In this document: one piece after another, positions 8,242 to 16,247 of the stretch | Position numbering within the stretch: the stretch's first letter is position 1 | Layout of the letters: the number at the start of each line of letters is the position of its first letter | From: Flavobacteriales bacterium | GTDB lineage: Bacteria; Bacteroidota; Bacteroidia; Flavobacteriales; UBA7312 | Assembly: GCA_016779995.1 (NCBI GenBank) | Contig: JADHMO010000002.1 | Span: forward strand, 62,001-126,000 | Reading direction: 5' to 3' | DNA length: 64,000 nt | Made by a program: the position numbers and the translations under genes | Notes under the pieces: generated by a model | The model's input: only the letters and a program-made list of their open reading frames with translations | Told to the model about the DNA's origin: nothing | Databases searched by the model: none

Positions 8242-9279
8242 ATGGATTTTTTCTCTTCTAAAATTATCAAATGGTACTCCCAACACAAAAGGGAATTGCC
8301 GTGGAGAAATACCAAAGATCCTTACAAGATATGGCTTTCAGAAATTATTTTACAACAAACTCAAGTAAAACAAGGACTCCCTTATTATCAGAAATTTATT
8401 AAAACATTTCCAAGCGTTTCGGAACTAGCCAATGCTAATGAAGAACAAGTTTTGAAATTATGGCAAGGTTTAGGTTATTACTCAAGAGCAAGAAATCTGC
8501 ATTTTGCTGCCAAACAAATACAGCAAGCTGGTTTCTTTCCAAAAGAATACAAGGACATTATCAGGCTAAAAGGCGTTGGAGAATATACCGCAGCCGCAAT
8601 TGCATCTTTTGCTTTCAAATTGCCTTATGCTGTAGTAGATGGTAATGTTTTTCGACTACTTTCACGCTTTTATGGTATTGACACCCCAATTGATACTTCT
8701 AGGGGTAAAAAGGAATTTTCTGAGATAGCTCAAACACTATTGATAAAAGAAGATGCTGACACTCACAACCAAGCTATAATGGAGTTTGGTTCTCAAATGT
8801 GTAAACCAAAGCAACCCAATTGTAATAGTTGTCCATTAAAAGATGAATGTGTTGCTTTTGCTAACAACACTACACATCTTTTGCCTGTTAAAAAAGGTAA
8901 AGTCAAGGTGAAAACCGTTTTTTTCGAATACTTCTTTTTCAAAATGAATGGATACACTTTAGTCAATAAACGAGCAGACGATGGAATATGGCAAAATATG
9001 TATGAATTTCCACTCATTACTTTTGATGAATTAAAAAGTACTGAAGAAATTTTAAACCACAATCAATTTGATTCATGGATGAAAGACATTGACTTTAGTA
9101 TAGAATCAATTAGTGAATTTAAGCACATTTTAAGTCACAGAAAAATTAATGCTCGATTTTGGGAAATCAAGTGTCAAAAAACACTTCCCGCATCAAATTT
9201 TAAAAAAATTAAAATTGAAACTATTGATAAGCTTGCGGTATCAAGACTCATTGAAAAATTTATTCAAGCTAAAATTTGA
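8242..9279 (+). CDS. mutY: A/G-specific adenine DNA glycosylase
   Basis: Removes adenine mispaired with 8-oxoguanine. The 345-residue protein has the catalytic glutamate in SEIILQQTQV (Glu34), a helix-hairpin-helix LKGVGEYTA (109-117), the VVDGNVFR segment with Asp133, and the 4Fe-4S ligands Cys187, Cys194, Cys197 and Cys203 (C-x6-C-x2-C-x5-C). A C-terminal NUDIX-like domain (about 225-345) reads 8-oxoG. The mutY-ssb-gldE-gldD order is conserved in flavobacteria. The start is ATG 8242. Divergent from HU, it shares a short upstream region in which no clear box for mutY was found. Confidence 0.97.
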   Translation: MDFFSSKIIKWYSQHKRELPWRNTKDPYKIWLSEIILQQTQVKQGLPYYQKFIKTFPSVSELANANEEQVLKLWQGLGYYSRARNLHFAAKQIQQAGFFPKEYKDIIRLKGVGEYTAAAIASFAFKLPYAVVDGNVFRLLSRFYGIDTPIDTSRGKKEFSEIAQTLLIKEDADTHNQAIMEFGSQMCKPKQPNCNSCPLKDECVAFANNTTHLLPVKKGKVKVKTVFFEYFFFKMNGYTLVNKRADDGIWQNMYEFPLITFDELKSTEEILNHNQFDSWMKDIDFSIESISEFKHILSHRKINARFWEIKCQKTLPASNFKKIKIETIDKLAVSRLIEKFIQAKI

Positions 9280-9298
9280 TACCTATTAATAATTAGGC

Positions 9299-9306
9299 TA
9301 TATTTG
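9299..9306 (+). promoter_or_regulatory. -7 box for ssb
   Basis: TATATTTG matches TAnnTTTG and lies 30 bases before the ssb ATG, in the 57-base gap after mutY. It gives ssb and probably gldE-gldD their own promoter. Confidence 0.5.
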
Positions 9307-9336
9307 ACTATAAGCAAAACTTAAAAACATAAAAAA

Positions 9337-9759
9337 ATGGCTAGCGTAAATAAAGTAATCTTAGTTGGAAACTTGGGTAAAGATCCCGAGGTAAGACACT
9401 TCGAAAATGGCGGCTCTTTAGCGAGATTCCCATTGGCAACTTCCGAAACATACACTAAAAAAGACACTAATGAAAAAGTCACTCAAACCGAATGGCATAC
9501 TGTTGTGACTCGAGGTGGATTAGCAGCAAAAGTGGTTGAGCCCTACCTCAAAAAAGGAAATAGTGTCTATATAGAAGGGCGACTGCGTACTCGTTCATGG
9601 GAAGATAAAGATGGTGTAACTCGATATACTACCGAAGTTATTTGCGACAGTTTAGAAATGTTAGGTAAAAAAGACCATGTTGAAAGTACTGAAAATGAAG
9701 CAACTACCAATTCAACACCACCAATTCAAGAGTCAGCTGATGACGATTTACCGTTTTAA
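9337..9759 (+). CDS. ssb: Single-stranded DNA-binding protein
   Basis: Binds ssDNA during replication, repair and recombination. The 140-residue protein has one OB fold (about 4-110) beginning MASVNKVILVGNLGKDPEVR and containing the WHTVV strand. A short acidic tail ends in DDDLPF, the peptide that recruits partner proteins (usually DDIPF/DDLPF). The linker (about 112-133) is polar and low in complexity. It precedes gldE by 21 bases and is probably co-transcribed with gldE and gldD. Confidence 0.98.
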   Translation: MASVNKVILVGNLGKDPEVRHFENGGSLARFPLATSETYTKKDTNEKVTQTEWHTVVTRGGLAAKVVEPYLKKGNSVYIEGRLRTRSWEDKDGVTRYTTEVICDSLEMLGKKDHVESTENEATTNSTPPIQESADDDLPF

Positions 9760-9780
9760 GACTAACTAAACACCCTACTT

Positions 9781-11097
9781 TTGGACGAAGACCCTCAGCA
9801 ACTCACACTTTTAATAGAAAATTTAACTACTAATAACTTAGACCTAAACTTGTTGTTAGCAAGTATAGCAATGCTATCCTTATTGTTTTGCTCTGCAATG
9901 ATATCAGGTTCTGAAGTGGCTTACTTTTCTTTGGACGCTTCCAAATGGCAGGAAGAAGAAGATAAAACAAGTGTCACCCAGATTAAAAAATTACTTCAGA
10001 AACCCAATCATTTGTTGGCAACCATATTGATATCAAACAACTTTATCAATGTCGCCATTATTATACTCTCAACCTATATGACCGATAGCTTATTGGATTA
10101 TACTCAACATCCAATTTTCAGCTTTGTTATTCAAGTAGTAGTTGTCACATTCGCATTACTGTTATTGGGTGAGGTCATTCCAAAAGTTTATGCCAATCAA
10201 AAAACTCTAACGTTTGCTAAAAGAATGAGTGGCCCATTAAGTTTACTAAGTACTCTATTTAAACCACTTAGCCAACTTCTAGTTTCATCAACGTCTATAA
10301 TCGAAAAACGTTTTAACGCCAAGGGCTATCAAATATCTGTTGATGACTTGTCATCAGCACTAGATCTGGCTGGAGAAAATGACACTAAAGAGGAAGAAAA
10401 AAGAATTCTTAGAAGTATCGTTGAATTTGGTAACATTCAAGTAAAAGAAATCATGAAATCAAGAGTCGATGTAAATGCTCTTGAGCAAAACACCCCATTT
10501 GAAGTTGTCAAGAAATTAGTAATTTCAAGTGGCTATTCAAGAATACCTGTATACAGAGAGAATTTTGACACGGTAATAGGCATACTTTATATCAAAGATT
10601 TATTACCATTTCTAAATCATACAGATTTTGAATGGAGTAATTTAATAAGAACTCCGTTTTTTGTTCCTGAAGGCAAAATGATTGATGATTTAATGCGAGA
10701 ATTTCAAGAGAAAAAAATACATCTCGCCATTGTGGTTGATGAATATGGAGGCACTTCAGGGATTGTTACACTTGAAGATATTATTGAAGAAATTGTAGGA
10801 GATATAAACGATGAATTTGATGATGATGGCATACATTTCTCTAGACTAGATAACTCTAATTATATTTTTGAAGGCAAAACATCTTTGAATGACGTACTAA
10901 AGACTATAGATGGGGAAATCGACTTTTTTGACCCTATTAAAGGAGAATCAGACACCCTTGCTGGACTAATACTTGAAATGAAAGGCAACATACCTGAAAA
11001 TGGAGAGGTACTGAACTATGAGCAATATTCTTTTACAGTAGAATCTGTAGATAAAACAAGAGTTAAACGAATAAAAGTTACTATTAATGAGCAATAA
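9781..11097 (+). CDS. gldE: Gliding motility-associated protein GldE
   Basis: A 438-residue membrane protein of the CorC/HlyC/CNNM group. It has an N-terminal DUF21 transmembrane domain (about 20-190) with an ISGSEVAYFSL segment, a CBS pair (about 205-335) including VDEYGGTSGIVTLEDIIEEIVGDI, and a C-terminal CorC_HlyC transporter-associated domain (about 350-435). In Flavobacterium GldE assists GldD and supports gliding/T9SS function. Position between ssb and gldD confirms the assignment. The start is TTG 9781, since no ATG or GTG is available before the first helix and homologues start with a similar MDxEP segment. Its end overlaps gldD by 11 bases. Confidence 0.9.
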   Translation: MDEDPQQLTLLIENLTTNNLDLNLLLASIAMLSLLFCSAMISGSEVAYFSLDASKWQEEEDKTSVTQIKKLLQKPNHLLATILISNNFINVAIIILSTYMTDSLLDYTQHPIFSFVIQVVVVTFALLLLGEVIPKVYANQKTLTFAKRMSGPLSLLSTLFKPLSQLLVSSTSIIEKRFNAKGYQISVDDLSSALDLAGENDTKEEEKRILRSIVEFGNIQVKEIMKSRVDVNALEQNTPFEVVKKLVISSGYSRIPVYRENFDTVIGILYIKDLLPFLNHTDFEWSNLIRTPFFVPEGKMIDDLMREFQEKKIHLAIVVDEYGGTSGIVTLEDIIEEIVGDINDEFDDDGIHFSRLDNSNYIFEGKTSLNDVLKTIDGEIDFFDPIKGESDTLAGLILEMKGNIPENGEVLNYEQYSFTVESVDKTRVKRIKVTINEQ

Positions 11098-11638
11098 ACT
11101 TTACCTTTTTTGTGCTTTAATCTTTATTGCTTGTAACAACGACTACACTCCCAAACCTTGGGGATATTCTAGAGTAGATTTGCCTGAGCAAAGCACAACA
11201 TTATTTGAAAGTAGTTGCCCATATAGTTTTCAGCAACCCAATTACAGTAACATCAATTTTAAATACGAAAATGAATGTTGGTTTGATTTAGAATTTAATG
11301 ACTTCAATGGCAAAGTACATATGAGCTATAAACACCTTAAGGGTGATTTGAATAAATATACAGAAGACAGCAGACTACTTGCCTACAAACATGCCCAAAT
11401 TGCAGAAGCTATTAGCGAACAAGTCTTTATTAAAGATTCTTTAAAAGTGTATGGCATGGTTTATACTTTTCAAGGAAGTACAGCAACACCTATGCAGTTT
11501 TATTTAACCGACAGTTTAAATCATTTTGTTAGAGGTGCTTTATACTTTAATTCTGCTCAAAACGACTCCATAACTCCAATTACCAATTTCATAAAAGACG
11601 ATATTTATCGACTTATTGAAAGCTGGGAGTGGAAGTGA
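11087..11638 (+). CDS. gldD: Gliding motility lipoprotein GldD
   Basis: A 183-residue lipoprotein with a short signal peptide and lipobox ending at Cys16 (FIAC-NN). The mature part starts with YTPKPWGYSRVDLPEQ, close to the YTPKPRGY(F)RI(D)LP motif of GldD. In flavobacteria GldD is needed for gliding and works with the type IX secretion-linked motor. It overlaps gldE by 11 bases, so translation is probably coupled. Its stop lies one base from the stop of the convergent TonB-domain gene. The presence of T9SS sorting domains elsewhere in the window agrees with a functional system. Confidence 0.92.
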   Translation: MSNKLYLFCALIFIACNNDYTPKPWGYSRVDLPEQSTTLFESSCPYSFQQPNYSNINFKYENECWFDLEFNDFNGKVHMSYKHLKGDLNKYTEDSRLLAYKHAQIAEAISEQVFIKDSLKVYGMVYTFQGSTATPMQFYLTDSLNHFVRGALYFNSAQNDSITPITNFIKDDIYRLIESWEWK

Positions 11639-11639
11639 T

Positions 11640-12029
11640 TTATAGTTTAAAAACAATAGGCAGAACTAATCTAATATTCACGTACTTCCCGTTCAGCAAT
11701 CCCGACTTCCATTTAGGCATTTCAGAAACGACTCTTATTGCTTCATCATCAAAGTATTTTTTTCCTTGCCTTTTCAATTGCACGTCTTTAACACTACCCG
11801 ATTTATCGACAACAAATTCGACAAAAACTCGAGCTGTTTCTTTGTTAGCTATAGCTTCTTTTGGATAGACTATATGCTCTTGAATATAGCTTGTCATAGC
11901 ATCCATACCCCCCACAAACTCTGGAAATACATCGACTTGTTCATACACAGAGTCGTTATTTACAACAAGTACATTGGTAGCGAATAACGAATAGGAAAAA
12001 CTTGAAAAAAGGTAATAGACAGAATTAAT
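11640..12029 (-). CDS. TonB C-terminal domain protein, probable ATT start
   Basis: The clear part is a TonB/energy-transducer C-terminal domain: FPEFVGGMDAMTSYIQEHIVYP, then VFVEFVVDKSGSVKDV and PIVFKL at the end. The only ATG/GTG/TTG start upstream is GTG 11948, giving 102 residues with no export signal. The frame stays open for 27 more codons, starting at ATT 12029 right after a TAA, and these encode a hydrophobic stretch (SVYYLFSSFSYSLFATNVLVV) that could be a signal peptide or membrane anchor. A TATATTTG promoter box ends five bases before this ATT, the same spacing as at leaderless genes here. An AUU start or a recently mutated ATG is inferred. Its stop abuts gldD. Confidence 0.7.
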   Translation of the reverse strand: MNSVYYLFSSFSYSLFATNVLVVNNDSVYEQVDVFPEFVGGMDAMTSYIQEHIVYPKEAIANKETARVFVEFVVDKSGSVKDVQLKRQGKKYFDDEAIRVVSEMPKWKSGLLNGKYVNIRLVLPIVFKL

Positions 12030-12034
12030 TTAAT

Positions 12035-12042
12035 CAAATATA
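12035..12042 (-). promoter_or_regulatory. -7 box of the TonB-domain gene
   Basis: Minus-strand TATATTTG, an exact TAnnTTTG match, ends five bases before ATT 12029 and lies just beyond the terminator at 12051-12073. Transcription would begin at or near the ATT codon. Confidence 0.5.
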
Positions 12043-12050
12043 ATAAAAAA

Positions 12051-12073
12051 AGCCCCAACATATTGTTGGGGCT
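12051..12073. terminator. Rho-independent bidirectional terminator
   Basis: A perfect 10-base stem AGCCCCAACA / TGTTGGGGCT with loop TAT, flanked by a T-run on both strands (A-run to the left). It ends the division cluster transcript (minus strand) downstream of yqeY. Confidence 0.92.
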
Positions 12074-12096
12074 TTTTAACTGAACATTAATTTTTA

Positions 12097-12531
12097 CTAT
12101 GACAACAGTGACTTCACAATTTGTGCAATGAGTTTGCCATCGGCTTTACCTGCCAACTGCTGGTTGGCTAAGCCCATAACTTTACCCATATCAGCCATAC
12201 TGCTAGCTCCTACTTGAGCTATTACAGCAGTAACGACTTCTCGAATTTTATCTTCACTTAACTGCTCTGGAAGAAACTCTTCGAGTATAGCAACTTGTGC
12301 CATCTCATCATCGGCTAAATCTTGTCGATTTTGCTCTAAATAAATGGCGGCTGCGTCTTTTCTTTGCTTGACTTGCTTTTGTATGATTTTCTGCCTAGCA
12401 GCATCATCAAGTTCGCCAGCACCTTTTTCGGTTTGTGCCACTAAAAACGCTGATTTTATGGCTCTCAAAGAGGATAAACGCACCGAATCTTTGGCTAACA
12501 TGGCTTCTTTTATTAATTGATTTATATCCAT
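12097..12531 (-). CDS. GatB/YqeY domain protein
   Basis: A 144-residue YqeY-type protein, helical throughout, with the typical LRAIKSAFLVAQTEKG start, the IIQKQVKQRKDAAAIY helix and the C-terminal LLSxx tail region resembling the GatB tRNA-binding domain. Family members may bind tRNA, but their role is poorly defined. It begins two bases after the ftsZ stop and ends just before the strong terminator at 12051-12073, so it is the last gene of the division and cell-wall operon, as in many Bacteroidota. Confidence 0.92.
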   Translation of the reverse strand: MDINQLIKEAMLAKDSVRLSSLRAIKSAFLVAQTEKGAGELDDAARQKIIQKQVKQRKDAAAIYLEQNRQDLADDEMAQVAILEEFLPEQLSEDKIREVVTAVIAQVGASSMADMGKVMGLANQQLAGKADGKLIAQIVKSLLS

Positions 12532-12533
12532 AA

Positions 12534-14219
12534 TTAGTCAACGTTATCGTGTAAAAAATTATTTGGTTTAAGACCTACATTTTTATCATCGTCTTCTCCT
12601 AATACATAAGAGGAATTATCAGACTCTGAAGAATGAACAACGTCATCTAATTCGACTTCTCTTCTTTTATAAGCCGGTTCACTTTCTAAATCTGTAAGTC
12701 CAGAGGGCGTGCGTAATTTTACAGTTATTTCTCTAAGCCTTTCCATACGCTGGCGACTTCTTAAAGCCATTTGCTCTGCAGAAATACCGTGATTTATTTG
12801 AGTGAATTCTTCCTTTTCCACATCATCTTTTAAATCTGTTATTACATCCTCTGGAGAATCTTCTTCCAATTCAAGAGTGTGAACTACTACTTCGTCATTG
12901 TCATCTTCATTTTCACTCGTCAAGTTGATAGGGTCGTCTTGCTTAATATTTTCTATAGCAATTGGAAAGTCTATAGGGCTTTCTTCAGAACCTTCTTCTT
13001 CGAGTTCAAAATTCAATACAGGTGATTCTTCTTCCGTATTAAAATTCAAAGTTCCTTGTGGTTGCTCAGTAGATTCATCAGCTCTAGTATCAAACATTGA
13101 CTCGAAAGAATCAACAGTTTCAGTATCATCTAAACTAAGCTCAACACTTTGTTCTTCAGTTGCAACTTCTTCTGTTTGCTCGTCTTTATCTAACTCATAG
13201 ATTTTAGGAGTAATCGGTTTAGCTGGTCCAATGTTTTTATTGACCTTAAAACCAGTTGCAATTACTGTTACGCTTATTTCATCGTCCATACCTTCTTCAA
13301 CACCGATTCCTTCAATAATATTGACATCAGAACCTGCGACATCTTGTATGTGTTTTTTGATACTGAACAACTCTGTCATTCTAATCTCTTTCTCACCAGA
13401 ACCTGTAACTATTTTCAGTAGAACTTGCTGAGCACCTTTGATGTTATTATCGTGTAATAACGGTGAATCTAAGGCTGCCTCAATAGCATCAATAGCACGG
13501 TTTTCACCAGAAGCATAAGCCTGTCCCATTACAGCACTACCACTATCTTTAAGTACTCGCTTAGCATCATTAAGGTCAATATTTACCATCAATGTTTGAG
13601 AAATAACCTCTGCTATACCTTTTGTAGCGGTATTCAATACTTCATTGGCTTTGGCAAAGGCTTGACTTAAAGTCAAATCGCCATATACTTCAATGAGTCT
13701 ATCATTATTAATTACTAACAGAGTGTCAACATTTGCTCTTAAGTCTTCCAAACCTTTTTCGGCATACTTTTTTCTGTAACCTCCTTCAGTCCAAAATGGT
13801 ACAGTAACAACACCTACTGTTAAGATTTCTTTTTCACGAGCAGCTCGAGCAATTACAGGCGCAGCACCTGTTCCTGTTCCACCTCCCATACCAGCAGTAA
13901 TAAATAGCATCTTGGTATTGCTTTCCAGCAGTTCTTCAATACGTTCGATACTTTCTTCTGCAGCTTGGCGACCAACTTCAGGATTGGCACCAGCACCAAG
14001 TCCTTCTGTTATTTCGGCACCTATTTGAATTTTTGTGGTTATTGGGCTTGCTTCTAAGGCTTGTAAATCTGTGTTACAAACCGCAAAATCTACGCCATCA
14101 ATACCATTTTCGTACATGTAGTTTACAGCATTACTACCACCTCCACCTACTCCAATTACTTTGATAACTGAAGATTGGTTTTTTGGTAAATCGAATGCTA
14201 ATACGCTTTCGTTTGTCAT
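12534..14219 (-). CDS. ftsZ: Cell division protein FtsZ, with long acidic linker
   Basis: Tubulin-like GTPase that forms the Z ring. Conserved parts are the GGGGSNAV loop (25-32), the tubulin signature GGGTGTGA (112-119) and the NIDLNDAKRV T7 region supplying the catalytic acid. At 561 residues it is much longer than E. coli FtsZ. After the GTPase core (to about 325) there is a very acidic, Glu/Asp/Ser-rich linker (about 340-470), then a basic helix-rich segment (RSRQRMERLREI) and a C-terminal KPNNFLHDNVD peptide, likely the FtsA-binding tail. Long extensions are usual in Bacteroidota. It lies 31 bases after ftsA and 2 bases before yqeY. Confidence 0.97.
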   Translation of the reverse strand: MTNESVLAFDLPKNQSSVIKVIGVGGGGSNAVNYMYENGIDGVDFAVCNTDLQALEASPITTKIQIGAEITEGLGAGANPEVGRQAAEESIERIEELLESNTKMLFITAGMGGGTGTGAAPVIARAAREKEILTVGVVTVPFWTEGGYRKKYAEKGLEDLRANVDTLLVINNDRLIEVYGDLTLSQAFAKANEVLNTATKGIAEVISQTLMVNIDLNDAKRVLKDSGSAVMGQAYASGENRAIDAIEAALDSPLLHDNNIKGAQQVLLKIVTGSGEKEIRMTELFSIKKHIQDVAGSDVNIIEGIGVEEGMDDEISVTVIATGFKVNKNIGPAKPITPKIYELDKDEQTEEVATEEQSVELSLDDTETVDSFESMFDTRADESTEQPQGTLNFNTEEESPVLNFELEEEGSEESPIDFPIAIENIKQDDPINLTSENEDDNDEVVVHTLELEEDSPEDVITDLKDDVEKEEFTQINHGISAEQMALRSRQRMERLREITVKLRTPSGLTDLESEPAYKRREVELDDVVHSSESDNSSYVLGEDDDKNVGLKPNNFLHDNVD

Positions 14220-14250
14220 TGTTTTAATTATTAATTATTAATAGTTCAGT

Positions 14251-15519
14251 TTATTCATCATTTGTTAAATATTTGTCGATTTTATCGAGCATTTTTTTGA
14301 AAAAATCACCCAAACCTGCGTTAGATGTTCCACTTTTTTGGACACTACTCAATTCATCGCCATTTTCTTCTTCTAAGAATTTCATCACTAATCCTACTCC
14401 AGTAGCATACATTGGACTACTTACATCAATTGGTGAAGTAGAGGCAATGTGTTCATTAGGATATCCTATTCTGCATTCAATGCCAGTATGAAACTCAACC
14501 AATTGACCTATGTGCTTGAGCTGACTACCTCCACCAGTTAGCACTATACCCGTAATAAGTTTATTTTCGTAACCAGAATTTTTGATTTCGTGATGTACTA
14601 ATTCTATAATTTCTTCTACTCTAGCTTGAATGATATTAGCTAGATTTTTTAAGGATATTTCTTTAGGGTCTCTACCTCTTAGACCTGGAATAGAAACGAT
14701 TTCATTTTCTTTATTTTGACTTGCCAAGGCTGAACCAAACTTTATTTTCAAAAGCTCAGCTTGGTTTTCTAGTATTGAACAGCCTTCCTTTATGTCTTGA
14801 GTAATAATATTACCGCCAAATGGTATTACGGCTGTATGTCGTATGATGCCATCTTTAAAAATTGCTACATCAGTTGTTCCTCCGCCTATATCCACTAAAG
14901 CTACCCCTGCTTCTAACTCTTGATGGTCAAGAACAGAAGTTGCCGAGGCTAAAGGTTCAAGTGTCAATCCTGTCATAGCTAGACTAGCATTATTTACACA
15001 TTTCTTGATGTTTGAAATCGCAGCAGTCTGCCCCGTTATAATATGAAAATTGGCTTCTAACTGAACACCCACCATACCACGAGGGTCAGGGAAGTTATCC
15101 TGTTTATCAACTATGTATTCTTGAGGGATTACGTGAATGATTTCTTCACCAGGCACCATAACAAGTTTATACATATTTTGCATCAACTTATTTATATCGG
15201 CATCGTTAATTTCAGTTTCTAAATTTTCTCTAACTAACTGTCCTCGATGCTGTAAACTTTTGATGTGCTGTCCAGCAATACCAACATTGACATTCTTAAC
15301 TTGCATACCAGAAGAAGTTATGGCCTCCTCTAAGGCTTTGTTGATAGACTGTGTAGTTTTATCAATATTGGCAACTATCCCACGCATAACACCTGTTGAC
15401 GGGGCTTTTCCCATTCCAAGTATTTCAATCTTTCCGTGTTCATTTTTTTGACCAACGATGACTGTGATTTTGGTTGTGCCAATATCTAAACCGACTGCTA
15501 TTTTTGTGTTGTTTTCCAT
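14251..15519 (-). CDS. ftsA: Cell division protein FtsA
   Basis: Actin-like ATPase that anchors FtsZ to the membrane and activates septal synthesis. It opens with the phosphate-1 motif VGLDIGTTKI and has VALVDIGGGTTDVAIF (phosphate 2) and the GIVLTGGGSQL adenosine-binding motif near the C terminus. The basic, amphipathic end (FFKKMLDKIDKYL) fits the membrane-targeting helix. The start is taken at ATG 15519 (MENNTKIAVG), two bases after the ftsQ stop. An upstream in-frame ATG at 15537 would extend it into ftsQ and is less like homologues. Length is 422 residues. Confidence 0.96.
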   Translation of the reverse strand: MENNTKIAVGLDIGTTKITVIVGQKNEHGKIEILGMGKAPSTGVMRGIVANIDKTTQSINKALEEAITSSGMQVKNVNVGIAGQHIKSLQHRGQLVRENLETEINDADINKLMQNMYKLVMVPGEEIIHVIPQEYIVDKQDNFPDPRGMVGVQLEANFHIITGQTAAISNIKKCVNNASLAMTGLTLEPLASATSVLDHQELEAGVALVDIGGGTTDVAIFKDGIIRHTAVIPFGGNIITQDIKEGCSILENQAELLKIKFGSALASQNKENEIVSIPGLRGRDPKEISLKNLANIIQARVEEIIELVHHEIKNSGYENKLITGIVLTGGGSQLKHIGQLVEFHTGIECRIGYPNEHIASTSPIDVSSPMYATGVGLVMKFLEEENGDELSSVQKSGTSNAGLGDFFKKMLDKIDKYLTNDE

Positions 15520-15521
15520 AA

Positions 15522-16247
15522 TTATCTTTTTACACAAACAATTTGATTCCTAAATTTTAGGTTAATTTCTTTATAATTATTCCACCCAACTTGATTAACT
15601 CCTTTCTCGTAAAACAAATAGAGCTTTTTAAGTTTCTCTTGAAAGTTAGTTATGTCTCCTAACAATATAGTATGATTCCCTACTCTAGGGACAAGTTCTA
15701 TTTCTTTATTCTCCTTTAGATAAATCTGTACAATTTGAGCATTCCAAAGGCTATCAGAATATATGTATTTTGCCAAATCTAAAACAGTCATATAATCTGT
15801 GCTATCTTGTATGTTACCATTAGCTACAAGTAGATGTTCTGTGTAGTTATGTGACAACCCAAAGATTGAACCTTCAGAATCCATATAAAAGTCTTTACCT
15901 TCTTTTGGACTTATTCGTACAATAGCTTTTTTCTGAAAAACATCTATATGTAACATTCCTTCCATGTTGATATAAACCTCAGCGTTTTGCACATTATTTA
16001 AACTCTCTATTTTACGCTCAATTTCATAGATAGGTACTTCAGTAATGGTTGTGCCTACAATACTATCTTGAATAGATTCCATAAGTAAAATTATCTCCCC
16101 TCGAGTTATGAGTGAAGTGTTTTCGTCAGCTAGATTTATACGATAATCTGTACAAGTCTTATTGCTATATCGAGTATTGGTAAAAGCTAACAGAAAAATG
16201 ATACCTCCTACAAATAAAAATTGTGATATAATTTTAATCCATTTCAT
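15522..16247 (-). CDS. ftsQ: Cell division protein FtsQ
   Basis: A bitopic inner-membrane protein (241 residues) of the divisome. It has a short cytoplasmic start (MKWIKII), one transmembrane helix (about 8-24) and a periplasmic POTRA-like region in which VYINMEGMLHIDVFQKKAIVRI is the most typical FtsQ segment. Sequence conservation of FtsQ is low in Bacteroidota, so the call relies on this POTRA pattern and on the exact position between murC and ftsA. It overlaps murC by 14 bases, so its translation is probably coupled to murC. Confidence 0.88.
   Translation of the reverse strand: MKWIKIISQFLFVGGIIFLLAFTNTRYSNKTCTDYRINLADENTSLITRGEIILLMESIQDSIVGTTITEVPIYEIERKIESLNNVQNAEVYINMEGMLHIDVFQKKAIVRISPKEGKDFYMDSEGSIFGLSHNYTEHLLVANGNIQDSTDYMTVLDLAKYIYSDSLWNAQIVQIYLKENKEIELVPRVGNHTILLGDITNFQEKLKKLYLFYEKGVNQVGWNNYKEINLKFRNQIVCVKR

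Noticed and set aside
9776-9783. TACTTTTG overlapping the gldE TTG start
   Set aside because: It matches the promoter consensus, but the start codon lies within it, so a transcript from it would lack the start. Probably a chance match; the unit is better served by the ssb promoter.
11629-11868. Plus-strand open frame after gldD
   Set aside because: It is antisense to the TonB-domain gene, whose protein has clear family motifs.
12898-13200. Ser-rich plus-strand open frame inside ftsZ
   Set aside because: It is the complement of the acidic Glu/Asp linker of FtsZ (TTC/TCT-rich), a known source of false ORFs.
14220-14250. AT-rich repeated TTAATTATTAATTATTAAT between ftsA and ftsZ
   Set aside because: Too short and low in complexity to support an operator or promoter call.
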